Shown: positions 1-6,346 of the stretch, one piece after another
Layout: each line of letters opens with the position of its first letter
Position numbering within the stretch: position 1 is the first letter of the stretch
From: Methanobacteriota archaeon
Lineage (GTDB): Archaea; Methanobacteriota; Methanobacteria; Methanobacteriales; Methanobacteriaceae
Assembly (NCBI GenBank): GCA_023430285.1
Contig: JAEZAV010000027.1
Location: 1 to 6,346, forward strand
DNA length: 6,346 nt
Reading direction: 5' to 3'
Made by a program: the position numbers and the translations under genes
The notes under the pieces: generated by a model
The model's input: the letters and a program-made list of their open reading frames with translations, nothing else
Told to the model about the DNA's origin: nothing
Database searches by the model: none

Positions 1-992
1 GTTCTCATATCATATTTTCTTGTGAGTTCGAAGGTTTCTTTTATCTTGGCGATGTTGGTTTTTTTGTTCACTTCATTTAGTACTTGCTGGTCAGCAGATT
101 CAACCCCTAAAAACATGGTGATGCACCCAGCATCTTTCATGGTTTTCAACAAGTCTTCGGATATGGTGTCAACCCGTGCAGTACAGCCCCAGTAATTCTT
201 CAATCCCCTTTCTTTAATTGCTTCACATATCTCATATACTCTTTTTTTGCTGATTGTGAAGGTGTCATCCATAAATGCCACCATTTCAATGTCATGTTCG
301 TTTACAAGATGTTCCATTTCATCAACAACACTCTTAGCAGATCTTAAGCGCAGTTTATGGCCGTGCATTGCAGACGATGCACAAAATGAGCATTGGTAGG
401 GGCAACCTCTGCCAGATATTATGGTACCTGTGGTAAGTTTCATGTTTAAAATTTTGTATTCGTCCATTGGTAACAAATGCCTTGCAGGAAATGGAAGACT
501 GTCTAGATCTTCAATAATTTCTCTGGGTTCCGTTACAAAATCCTTTGTAGCTATACCTTCGACTTCCTTGAGATCTCGACCATTTTCCAGTGCATCAACT
601 AGATCAACCATTGTTAATTCACCTTCACCCCTAACAACGATATCAACAAAATCGTTTTTCAACATTTCTGGAAATGTGAATGTGGGATGGTAACCACCTA
701 AAACAGTCACAGCATTTGGACAAACCTCTTTAGAAAGTTTTGCTGTTTCAAGTGCACTTCCTATAGTTGGTGTGACAGAGGTAATTGCAACAATATCCGG
801 CGAATAATTTTTAATTTCCTTTGAAACCCCTTCATGATCCATTTCAAGGGCAGGTGCATCTAATATTTTTACTGTGATATCATTTTTTTCAAGCATGGCT
901 GCTATATATGCAATACCCAATGGTGGAGCAACTAAGCCTATAAATTTATATTTTGACGAGTTATATGGTGGATTTATCATCAATACCTTCAT
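1..992 (-). CDS. B12-binding-type radical SAM protein, partial (C-terminus beyond left edge)
   Basis: Reading the minus strand from the ATG at 992 gives 330 uninterrupted codons that leave the window at position 1, so the C-terminus is missing. The N-terminal part (about residues 1-140) looks like a cobalamin-binding Rossmann-type domain. It has MKVLMINPPY at the start, SPDIVAITSVTP near 64-75, VLGGYHP at 97-103 and the VVRGEGE signature at 119-125. A radical SAM domain follows, with the CX3CX2C cluster motif at Cys197, Cys201 and Cys204 (GRGCPYQCSFC), which should bind a 4Fe-4S cluster and S-adenosylmethionine. ARVD (272-275) and GVES (296-299) fit later strands of the radical SAM barrel. 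Such proteins are usually about 450-550 residues and include methylases and cyclases; the substrate cannot be named here. No clear DxHxxG cobalamin His motif is seen. The start overlaps the TPP-enzyme stop by four bases (ATGA), so the two are probably co-transcribed and coupled. Family assignment is firm, substrate unknown. Confidence 0.85.
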   Translation of the reverse strand, partial: MKVLMINPPYNSSKYKFIGLVAPPLGIAYIAAMLEKNDITVKILDAPALEMDHEGVSKEIKNYSPDIVAITSVTPTIGSALETAKLSKEVCPNAVTVLGGYHPTFTFPEMLKNDFVDIVVRGEGELTMVDLVDALENGRDLKEVEGIATKDFVTEPREIIEDLDSLPFPARHLLPMDEYKILNMKLTTGTIISGRGCPYQCSFCASSAMHGHKLRLRSAKSVVDEMEHLVNEHDIEMVAFMDDTFTISKKRVYEICEAIKERGLKNYWGCTARVDTISEDLLKTMKDAGCITMFLGVESADQQVLNEVNKKTNIAKIKETFELTRKYDMR

Positions 993-2599
993 TCTAATAC
1001 CTCTGGCAATGGAATACCTTCCGTTTGATCAACTTCGATATCTATAAGATATGGTTTTTGCACCGTTAAAGCTTTCCTTACAGCCTTCATAACTTCTCCG
1101 GGAGAATTAACACCCAAACTATTCACATGGTATGATTCTGCAAGTTTTTTAAAGTCAGGATTTTCCAATTCTACCTGATAACTTTTTCCATAGTACATTT
1201 CCTGCCACTGTTTAATTATCCTAAGGGAACTGTTATTAACGATACATATCACAATTGGAAGCTTTAATTCGTGAATCGTTCCAAGTTCCTGCAGTGTCAT
1301 TTGAAAATCACCATCACCCACAATGGCTACAACTGGTTTTCCAGGATTTGCAAGGGATGCACCAATTGCAGCAGGAACACCATATCCCATTGGTCCAAAA
1401 CCTCCTGAAAAAAGCAATGATGCTGGTGTTTTAACATTTTTAAGCAGAGTAACCCAGGTAGTGTGGGTTCCTGCATCATTAACAATAACAGAATCTTCAG
1501 CAGCATCAAGAATTTCTTTAATAGCTCTTTGTGGTTTAATTGGGATGGTATTAAAGTTTGTCTTAACAGCAAAGGTTTTAGGATGTTTAAATATCTTAAA
1601 ACGCCATTCTTCAGTGTTTAACATTTGAACCTTATTTATTTCATCTAAAAATTGATTAACATCTCCTTGAATCTTTAAATCACCATCAAGAACTCTTTCA
1701 TCAAGATTTACATGTATAATTTTAGCTTCACCAATTCCTTGACAGGTACGTTCAGATAACCTGCAACCGAGTGCGAGGATCAGATCAGAATTTTTTCCAG
1801 CGTAGTTAGCTGCTTTAGTTCCCCTTAAACCTATCATCCCCACTGATAAATCATGATCTTCAGGAAGTACTCCTCGGGAATGGTAAGTGCTTGCAACCGG
1901 AATTTTATACTTTTCTGCAAAATTTAAAAGTTTATCTGATGATTTACTCCATAAAACGCCAGCACCAGCAATTATTAATGGTCTTTCAGATTTTTCAACG
2001 AGTTTCAGACTCTCTTCTGTGAGTAGGGGGTTGAAAGAATTTTTTATGTTGTTGTTTTCCAAAATTGAATCAACTAAACTGTCCTCCACCAAACTCTCAA
2101 GAACATCCTTGGGAAAGTTTAGATGAACTGGGCCTTTACGTTTGTACTTCAGTATATTGAACGCACTAATAAGGGCTAAAACACCTTCGTCAGCGTTCTG
2201 TATCTGAAAACTTTCGATGGTTATTGGTTGGAACACTCCGTTGATATCGATGTCTTGGAATCCATTTTTACCCTTCAATTTGAGGGGAACATCTCCAGTT
2301 ACAACGATCATAGGCACAGAGTCTTTATAAGCAGTAGCAACCCCCATAACTAAATTCATTGCTCCAGGGCCGCCAGTTGCTATACAAACTCCGGTATTTG
2401 ATGATGCTCTTGCAAAACCATCTGCAGCATGTGCTGCTCCTTGCTCATGCCTCATTAGAACATGTTCAATTTCCGATTCTTTCAATGCATCGTACAATGG
2501 CAAAATCTGTTCCCCCGGGTGTCCAAAAATAAATTTAACCCCAAATTTTTCGAAAACTTTAACCAGTGCATCAGCACATCGTAGCGTATGTGATTCCAT
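989..2599 (-). CDS. Acetolactate-synthase-like thiamine-diphosphate enzyme
   Basis: A complete 536-residue TPP-dependent enzyme of the acetolactate synthase (IlvB) family, likely cytoplasmic and acting on pyruvate or another 2-oxoacid. The N-terminal pyrimidine-binding domain (about 1-170) has RHEQGAAHAADGFARA at 50-65, where Glu52 is the expected cofactor-activating glutamate. It also has TGGPGAMNL at 75-83, the Phe114-Gln115 pair and PKDV with Lys164. The middle domain (about 190-335) has GMIGLRGTKAAN at 254-265, as in FAD-binding acetolactate synthases. The C-terminal domain has the TPP/Mg motif from GDG (428-430) to NN (455-456), then KQWQE with Trp465. Differences from canonical enzymes are GHPGEQ at 26-31 instead of GYPGGA, Ile128 where TK is usual, and CRLSERTCQG at 279-288 instead of RFDDRVTG. 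The frame stays open to an ATG at 2752, but the extra 51 residues are unlike the family; the ATG at 2599 gives the normal N-terminus and sits just below a TATA box. No ilvN follows. Acetolactate synthase, a related carboligase or a 2-oxoacid decarboxylase are all possible. Confidence 0.8.
   Translation of the reverse strand: MESHTLRCADALVKVFEKFGVKFIFGHPGEQILPLYDALKESEIEHVLMRHEQGAAHAADGFARASSNTGVCIATGGPGAMNLVMGVATAYKDSVPMIVVTGDVPLKLKGKNGFQDIDINGVFQPITIESFQIQNADEGVLALISAFNILKYKRKGPVHLNFPKDVLESLVEDSLVDSILENNNIKNSFNPLLTEESLKLVEKSERPLIIAGAGVLWSKSSDKLLNFAEKYKIPVASTYHSRGVLPEDHDLSVGMIGLRGTKAANYAGKNSDLILALGCRLSERTCQGIGEAKIIHVNLDERVLDGDLKIQGDVNQFLDEINKVQMLNTEEWRFKIFKHPKTFAVKTNFNTIPIKPQRAIKEILDAAEDSVIVNDAGTHTTWVTLLKNVKTPASLLFSGGFGPMGYGVPAAIGASLANPGKPVVAIVGDGDFQMTLQELGTIHELKLPIVICIVNNSSLRIIKQWQEMYYGKSYQVELENPDFKKLAESYHVNSLGVNSPGEVMKAVRKALTVQKPYLIDIEVDQTEGIPLPEVLE
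999..1004 (-). promoter_or_regulatory. Ribosome binding site of the radical SAM gene
   Basis: The minus strand reads AGAGGT, with six bases between it and the ATG at 992. It matches the archaeal anti-Shine-Dalgarno sequence well and lies inside the last codons of the upstream TPP-enzyme gene. It supports both the chosen start and translational coupling through the ATGA overlap. Confidence 0.8.
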
Positions 2600-2622
2600 T
2601 ACCCTTAATATGGTTTTTAAGT

Positions 2623-2634
2623 AGTATAAATTTT
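2623..2634 (-). promoter_or_regulatory. Putative archaeal TATA box for the TPP-enzyme/radical SAM unit
   Basis: The minus strand reads AAAATTTATACT, resembling an archaeal TFB-recognition plus TATA element. Its centre is about 29 bases upstream of the ATG at 2599. With the usual archaeal spacing of about 25 bases, transcription would begin only a few bases before that ATG, giving a nearly leaderless mRNA. This fits the poor Shine-Dalgarno site there: AAGGG ends only two bases from the ATG. The position is inferred from sequence only. Confidence 0.5.
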
Positions 2635-2728
2635 GGGAATTTGGAATCTCACAAATTATTAATGTTTCAAAAAAGATAATAAGATAGTAAATGATTTTTT
2701 CTAAAATACAGATGATCCAGAATATGTT

Positions 2729-2738
2729 TTCATATAGA
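2729..2738 (+). promoter_or_regulatory. Candidate TATA element for acs
   Basis: The plus strand reads TTCATATAGA, the best-placed TATA-like stretch upstream of acs. A start about 25 bases downstream would give a leader of roughly 25-30 bases that contains the ribosome binding site. The match is moderate, and other AT-rich stretches exist in the intergenic region. A second AT stretch (TATTTAAA, about 2766-2773) lies too close to the ATG to serve. A short 4+4 palindrome, GAATGATTC at 2742-2750, sits between this box and the gene and might be an operator, but could be chance. Confidence 0.4.
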
Positions 2739-2774
2739 GTAGAATGATTCAATTAGCAGAATAAGTATTTAAAC

Positions 2775-2780
2775 GGGGGA
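2775..2780 (+). promoter_or_regulatory. Probable ribosome binding site of acs
   Basis: GGGGGA lies five bases before the ATG at 2786. It is purine-rich and correctly spaced, though an imperfect match to GGAGGT. It supports the chosen acs start, which also gives a normal N-terminus for the family. Confidence 0.6.
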
Positions 2781-2785
2781 ATTAA

Positions 2786-4741
2786 ATGCCTGGTGATTTA
2801 GATTCTTTACTCAAAGAAAAACGAATTTTTAAACCATCCAAGGAATTTGTTAAAGATTCTAATATCTATAAATGGATGGAAAAACGTAATATAAAGGATT
2901 ATGACGAGTTGTTAGAATTAGCTGAGAAAGATCCTGAATGGTTTTGGAATGAACTTGCACATGAACTAGAATGGTATGGGTCCTATACCAAAACCTTCAA
3001 CTGGAATCCGCCCCATGCAGAATGGTTTGTTGATGGAAAATTTAACATTGTACACAATGCCGTTGACAGACATGCCCATGGGGAACAGAAAGATAAAATA
3101 GCATTCATATGGGAAGGTGAATCTGGTGAGGTGCGAAGTTTATCTTATAAACAACTTCAAATGCAAGTTAACAAATTTGCTAATGTTTTGAAGGATCTTG
3201 GAGTTAAGAAGGGCGATACAGTTAGTATTTATCTCCCAATGATTCTAGAATTACCCATTGCCATGTTAGCATGTGCGAAGATTGGAGCCATACATTCTGT
3301 GGTTTTTTCAGGATTTTGGGCAAAGGCTTTTCAAGAAAGAATAAATGATGCTGATTCAAAGGTAGCAATAACTGCCGATGGTTTCACAAGAAGGGGTAAA
3401 CAGATTTGTCTCAAGGAAAATGTTGACGTGATTTTGGAAAAAACCCCAAGCATCCAAAAATTGATTGTAGTAGAACATGCCAAGATTCCTATTGAAATGG
3501 ATTCCAATAGGGACATATGGTGGCATGAAGCCATGGAAAACGCTGATTTTGAATGTGCAACTGAAGAGATGGATCCAGAAGACCCATTATTTATTCTATA
3601 CACTTCTGGAACAACTGGAAAACCCAAGGGAGTTGTACATGTACATGGGGGATATGGTGTTGGAGTTTACACTACTCTGAAATTTGTTTTTGATATTAAA
3701 CCCGAAGATACATGGTGGTGTGCAGCGGATATTGGTTGGATCACGGGACACAGCTACATAGTATACGCTCCCCTCATGATGGGTGCAACATCGGTGATCT
3801 ACGAGGGTACACCTGACTATCCAGATCCCGGACGTGTGTGGAGTATGATCGAAAAGTACAAAGTATCAGTGTTTTACACAGCACCAACCACTGTTAGAAT
3901 GTTCATGAAATTTGGTGAAAAATGGCCTGAAAAATATGATATCAGCTCTTTAAGGTTGCTTGGTAGTGTAGGTGAACCAATTAATCCTGAAGCATGGATA
4001 TGGTACCATGAAGTTATTGGAAAGAGTAGGTGTCCCATTATGGACACATGGTGGCAGACAGAAACAGGAATGCATCTCATCACACCACTGCCCATTTCAG
4101 ATCTAAAACCAGGGTCCGCAGTTAAACCATTCCCCACCATTGTTGCAGATGTATTTGATGATGATGGAAATCCCCTTACAGGGGGAGGAGGAGGTCATTT
4201 GGTTATCAAATCCACATGGCCAGCAATGTTTAGAACCCTGTACAACGATCCAGACAGGTACATCGAAGCCTACTGGAGCAGTTTTAAAAACACATATTTA
4301 AGTGGGGATGTGGCACGTAAAGATGATGATGGCTATTTCTGGATACAGGGCCGAGAAGATGATGTATTAAACGTTGCAGGGCACAGGATCAGTACTGCTG
4401 AAGTTGAATCTGCACTTGTAAGTCATCCTGGTGTAGCAGAAGCTGCAGTTGTGGGAAAACCCGATGAAATTAAGGGTGAAGAGATAAGTGCATTTGTCGT
4501 GATCAAAGAGAACTACCACTTCGAAACAAGTTATGAAACTGTACTAAAACACCACGTTAGAACTGAAATAGGTCCAATAGCAACACCGAAGTACATAAAA
4601 TTAGTTGAAGATCTTCCGAAAACTCGTTCAGGAAAGATCATGCGCCGTGTGATCAAGGCCAGAGTCAAGGGTCAACCAGTGGGAGACACAAGCACACTCG
4701 CAAATCCAGAAGCAGTAAAAGAAATAGAGAAGTTGGATTAG
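2786..4741 (+). CDS. acs: Acetyl-CoA synthetase, AMP-forming
   Basis: A complete 651-residue cytoplasmic enzyme that converts acetate, ATP and CoA to acetyl-CoA, AMP and pyrophosphate through an acetyl-adenylate. Length is normal for the family (about 630-660). The N-terminal acetyl-CoA-synthetase domain covers roughly 35-95. The phosphate-binding loop YTSGTTGKPKG is at 272-282. DTWWQTETG at 420-428 holds Trp423, equivalent to the tryptophan that limits the acyl pocket to acetate and propionate. SGD is at 506-508, with the ribose-binding aspartate. The hinge GREDD is at 522-526, followed by NVAGHR. The C-terminal PKTRSGKIMRR (611-621) carries Lys617, the catalytic lysine that is reversibly acetylated in bacterial homologues. 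All key residues are present, with no frameshift or split. In hydrogenotrophic methanogens the expected role is assimilation of external acetate for biosynthesis rather than methanogenesis. The gene is divergent from the TPP-enzyme unit and convergent with the flippase gene, so it is probably monocistronic. Function is well supported. Confidence 0.95.
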   Translation: MPGDLDSLLKEKRIFKPSKEFVKDSNIYKWMEKRNIKDYDELLELAEKDPEWFWNELAHELEWYGSYTKTFNWNPPHAEWFVDGKFNIVHNAVDRHAHGEQKDKIAFIWEGESGEVRSLSYKQLQMQVNKFANVLKDLGVKKGDTVSIYLPMILELPIAMLACAKIGAIHSVVFSGFWAKAFQERINDADSKVAITADGFTRRGKQICLKENVDVILEKTPSIQKLIVVEHAKIPIEMDSNRDIWWHEAMENADFECATEEMDPEDPLFILYTSGTTGKPKGVVHVHGGYGVGVYTTLKFVFDIKPEDTWWCAADIGWITGHSYIVYAPLMMGATSVIYEGTPDYPDPGRVWSMIEKYKVSVFYTAPTTVRMFMKFGEKWPEKYDISSLRLLGSVGEPINPEAWIWYHEVIGKSRCPIMDTWWQTETGMHLITPLPISDLKPGSAVKPFPTIVADVFDDDGNPLTGGGGGHLVIKSTWPAMFRTLYNDPDRYIEAYWSSFKNTYLSGDVARKDDDGYFWIQGREDDVLNVAGHRISTAEVESALVSHPGVAEAAVVGKPDEIKGEEISAFVVIKENYHFETSYETVLKHHVRTEIGPIATPKYIKLVEDLPKTRSGKIMRRVIKARVKGQPVGDTSTLANPEAVKEIEKLD

Positions 4742-4769
4742 AAAAATCTTTTGGGTCCACACCAATCCA
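4734..4769. terminator. Possible weak bidirectional terminator/hairpin between convergent genes
   Basis: TGGATT at 4734-4739 and AATCCA at 4764-4769 can form a 6-bp stem around the 33-bp gap between the acs and flippase stop codons. The loop holds short homopolymers: TTTT on the plus strand (4749-4752) and TTTTT on the minus strand (4746-4742). These could act as U-tract terminators in either direction. A 6-bp match is easily accidental and the T-runs are short, so this is tentative. Confidence 0.25.
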
Positions 4770-4774
4770 GTAAA

Positions 4775-6328
4775 CTATACAGTTTCCTTAACAAATTTGC
4801 TTAAAAATTCTGTAAACATTAACAAAGGTTTCTTAAATGGACCTGAACGATAACCAACCTTTTGAATCATGGATATGTCCCTTGGAACTAAAGTATTTGT
4901 AAATGCCAGAATCATGAGGTATACCAAAGGCAAAACAACCAGTGAAACAAAGAGTGTTAAAATGGTTTTTGGTAGTAATATCATAGATAAACCTGCTATA
5001 ACTGCTGCCAACCCTATTTTGCCCAGATTTGAATAATCCAGTTCTGTTCCTGTGACTTGAAGAGTTTTCTTCGTGGTTAAAACCATTATGATAAATGATG
5101 CTACGGTTGTTGCAATTGCAGCTCCATTTAAACCTAAAATTGGAACCAAAAGAACTGTTAGAACTAAATTGCTGACTGTTCCAATCACTAAATAAACCAT
5201 CGCAGGGAGTGGTTTTCCAGCACCCTGCAGGACACTTGCAGAAATGCCGTAAACCGAGAAGAAAGCCATTCCCACCACTAAGATCATTAGGGATGTACCA
5301 GAAAAACTATATGCCATTGGTTTTGAAGGGAAGAGAAGCTGCATTATCGGTTCTCCAAAAAGAATAACAATGGCACAAAGGGGGAGCAGTACCAATAGAA
5401 GATACCTGTACGCGAGTGAAACATATTTTTTAACTAAACTGCTTCCATTCAATGCAAATGCTTCCGATGCTGCTGGTAAAAGCACAACCGCAACTGAAGA
5501 TGATATTACCAAAGGAAGCCTGGCAATCGGACTAGCTACGTTGTAGTAACCAAGCAGTGAAAATCCTAACATAGGGGGAACAATAAAGTTCACAGTCTGA
5601 AATAGGGTTAATTCTGCGAGGCCTGTAATAATTACAGGAGTACTAAATAACAGTAGCATTTTTACTAGTTTTAATTCTCCCATGGTTTTTTCAGGTTTTT
5701 TAACATTCTTCAACCCATCCCAAAATTTTCTTCGGAATATGATAACTGCTGAAGCTGCTGCAATAGCAAAACCAATGATGCTTCCAACCACAGCACCAAG
5801 AACATAGAATCCTGCCAGTATAAACACTACAGCCAAACTTATCATGAATATCTGTTCAACTGCCCGTGTGATCATGATATCTGTCATTTCTTGATATCCT
5901 TGGAAAACACCTCTAAACAAACCTAAAATTACGCTGAATGGTGCAATGAAACTCACGGCTTGTAACAATGCAGTGAGTTCAGGACCTCCCTTCATGTAAT
6001 CTGAAATGTAACCCGCAGAAAAATAGAAGACAGTGACGAAGACCACGCTCATTAAGATCATGATCTTCAATGAACTGAATATGACCTTCTTAACCATGTA
6101 CCTATCATCCTTTGCAAGGTACTCTGATACATATTTGGCTATTGCTGGAGGAAGTCCTGCTACAGCAATGAGAATTAAAATCCATTGGAAGGACATTGCA
6201 GTGTTCAGCATTCCGTAAGCATTGATATCAAGTAAAGATAGCATCAGAACCATGAATATGTATCCTCCAACCCTGAAGAATATGGTTCCAATGAGTATGA
6301 TGAAACTGCCCTTCAATAATTTATGCAT
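4775..6328 (-). CDS. Polysaccharide/oligosaccharide flippase family membrane protein (Wzx-like, MATE/MVF superfamily)
   Basis: A complete 517-residue, highly hydrophobic protein with about 14 predicted membrane helices by eye. They begin at roughly 7-30, 43-65, 83-104, 119-140, 155-175 and 177-197, and continue in pairs to 455-476, ending in a short basic tail. The start (KGSFIILIGTIFFRVGGYIF near 6-25) is typical of flippases that move lipid-linked oligosaccharides across the cytoplasmic membrane. Other family-like segments are GLPPAIAKYVSEY (58-70), FRGVFQGYQEM (138-148), SVLQGAGKP (365-373) and LGLNGAAIATT (398-408). The length is usual for this family, and family members often act in surface glycan or protein N-glycosylation pathways; the cargo here is unknown. 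The ATG at 6328 is preceded by AAAGGG only two bases away, a weak site, but it gives the expected N-terminus. No glycosyltransferase is visible beside it; any partners would lie beyond the right edge. A multidrug transporter is less likely from the N-terminal pattern. Confidence 0.8.
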   Translation of the reverse strand: MHKLLKGSFIILIGTIFFRVGGYIFMVLMLSLLDINAYGMLNTAMSFQWILILIAVAGLPPAIAKYVSEYLAKDDRYMVKKVIFSSLKIMILMSVVFVTVFYFSAGYISDYMKGGPELTALLQAVSFIAPFSVILGLFRGVFQGYQEMTDIMITRAVEQIFMISLAVVFILAGFYVLGAVVGSIIGFAIAAASAVIIFRRKFWDGLKNVKKPEKTMGELKLVKMLLLFSTPVIITGLAELTLFQTVNFIVPPMLGFSLLGYYNVASPIARLPLVISSSVAVVLLPAASEAFALNGSSLVKKYVSLAYRYLLLVLLPLCAIVILFGEPIMQLLFPSKPMAYSFSGTSLMILVVGMAFFSVYGISASVLQGAGKPLPAMVYLVIGTVSNLVLTVLLVPILGLNGAAIATTVASFIIMVLTTKKTLQVTGTELDYSNLGKIGLAAVIAGLSMILLPKTILTLFVSLVVLPLVYLMILAFTNTLVPRDISMIQKVGYRSGPFKKPLLMFTEFLSKFVKETV

Positions 6329-6346
6329 AACCCTTTGTTAGCTCTT

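Noticed and set aside
421..693. Plus-strand open frame of 90 codons inside the radical SAM gene.
   Set aside because: It is antisense to a well-supported coding region, is Ser/Thr-rich without any recognisable domain, and has no convincing ribosome binding site.
833..846. EMDHEG (residues 50-55) in the radical SAM protein as a DxHxxG cobalamin-ligand motif.
   Set aside because: The spacing is wrong (D-H-E-G rather than D-x-H-x-x-G). Many B12-type radical SAM proteins lack the ligand His, so this neither proves nor excludes cobalamin binding.
1323..2126. Several open frames of 79-101 codons on both strands within the TPP-enzyme gene.
   Set aside because: They are shadows in other frames of a strongly conserved gene and show no independent coding features.
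2600..2752. Upstream extension of the TPP enzyme by 51 residues from an ATG at 2752, hydrophobic like a membrane anchor.
   Set aside because: The hydrophobic look follows from AT-rich DNA (many Ile, Leu, Tyr, Phe). It covers the probable promoter, has no family counterpart, and the ATG at 2599 gives the standard N-terminus.
4174..4195. G-rich run in acs encoding consecutive glycines (Gly466-Gly470).
   Set aside because: It falls in a variable surface loop of the family, the reading frame is intact, and there is no sign of a slippage site or frameshift.

Overview
The window looks archaeal and most likely comes from a hydrogenotrophic methanogen of the Methanobacteriales, probably Methanobacterium-like. 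The support is AT-rich DNA with short intergenic gaps, archaeal TATA-like elements rather than bacterial -35/-10 boxes, a GAGGT-type ribosome binding site, and proteins that read like Methanobacterium homologues. This includes a single-chain AMP-forming acetyl-CoA synthetase and a B12-binding-type radical SAM protein. The assignment rests on protein character only; no marker RNA is present.

Layout: four protein genes cover almost the whole window. On the minus strand, positions 2599 to 1 hold a two-gene unit. It starts with an acetolactate-synthase-like thiamine-diphosphate (TPP) enzyme, which overlaps by ATGA a radical SAM protein that runs off the left edge. A 186-bp divergent intergenic region (2600-2785) separates this unit from a complete plus-strand acetyl-CoA synthetase gene (acs, 2786-4741). 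After a 33-bp convergent gap comes a minus-strand polytopic flippase of the polysaccharide/oligosaccharide exporter type (4775-6328), whose promoter lies beyond or at the right edge.

How the genes may work together: in hydrogenotrophic methanogens Acs activates external acetate to acetyl-CoA, which is carboxylated to pyruvate. Acetolactate-synthase-type enzymes use pyruvate or another 2-oxoacid. The back-to-back placement is therefore compatible with shared control of C2/C3 carbon entry, but this is inference. The TPP enzyme keeps the catalytic core of its family, departs from canonical acetolactate synthase at several family motifs, and has no regulatory (ilvN) subunit gene next to it. It is translationally coupled to a radical SAM enzyme of unknown substrate. 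This pair is the most interesting item in the window. The flippase appears to be an unrelated neighbour. I saw no RNA genes, mobile elements, CRISPR arrays or long repeats.
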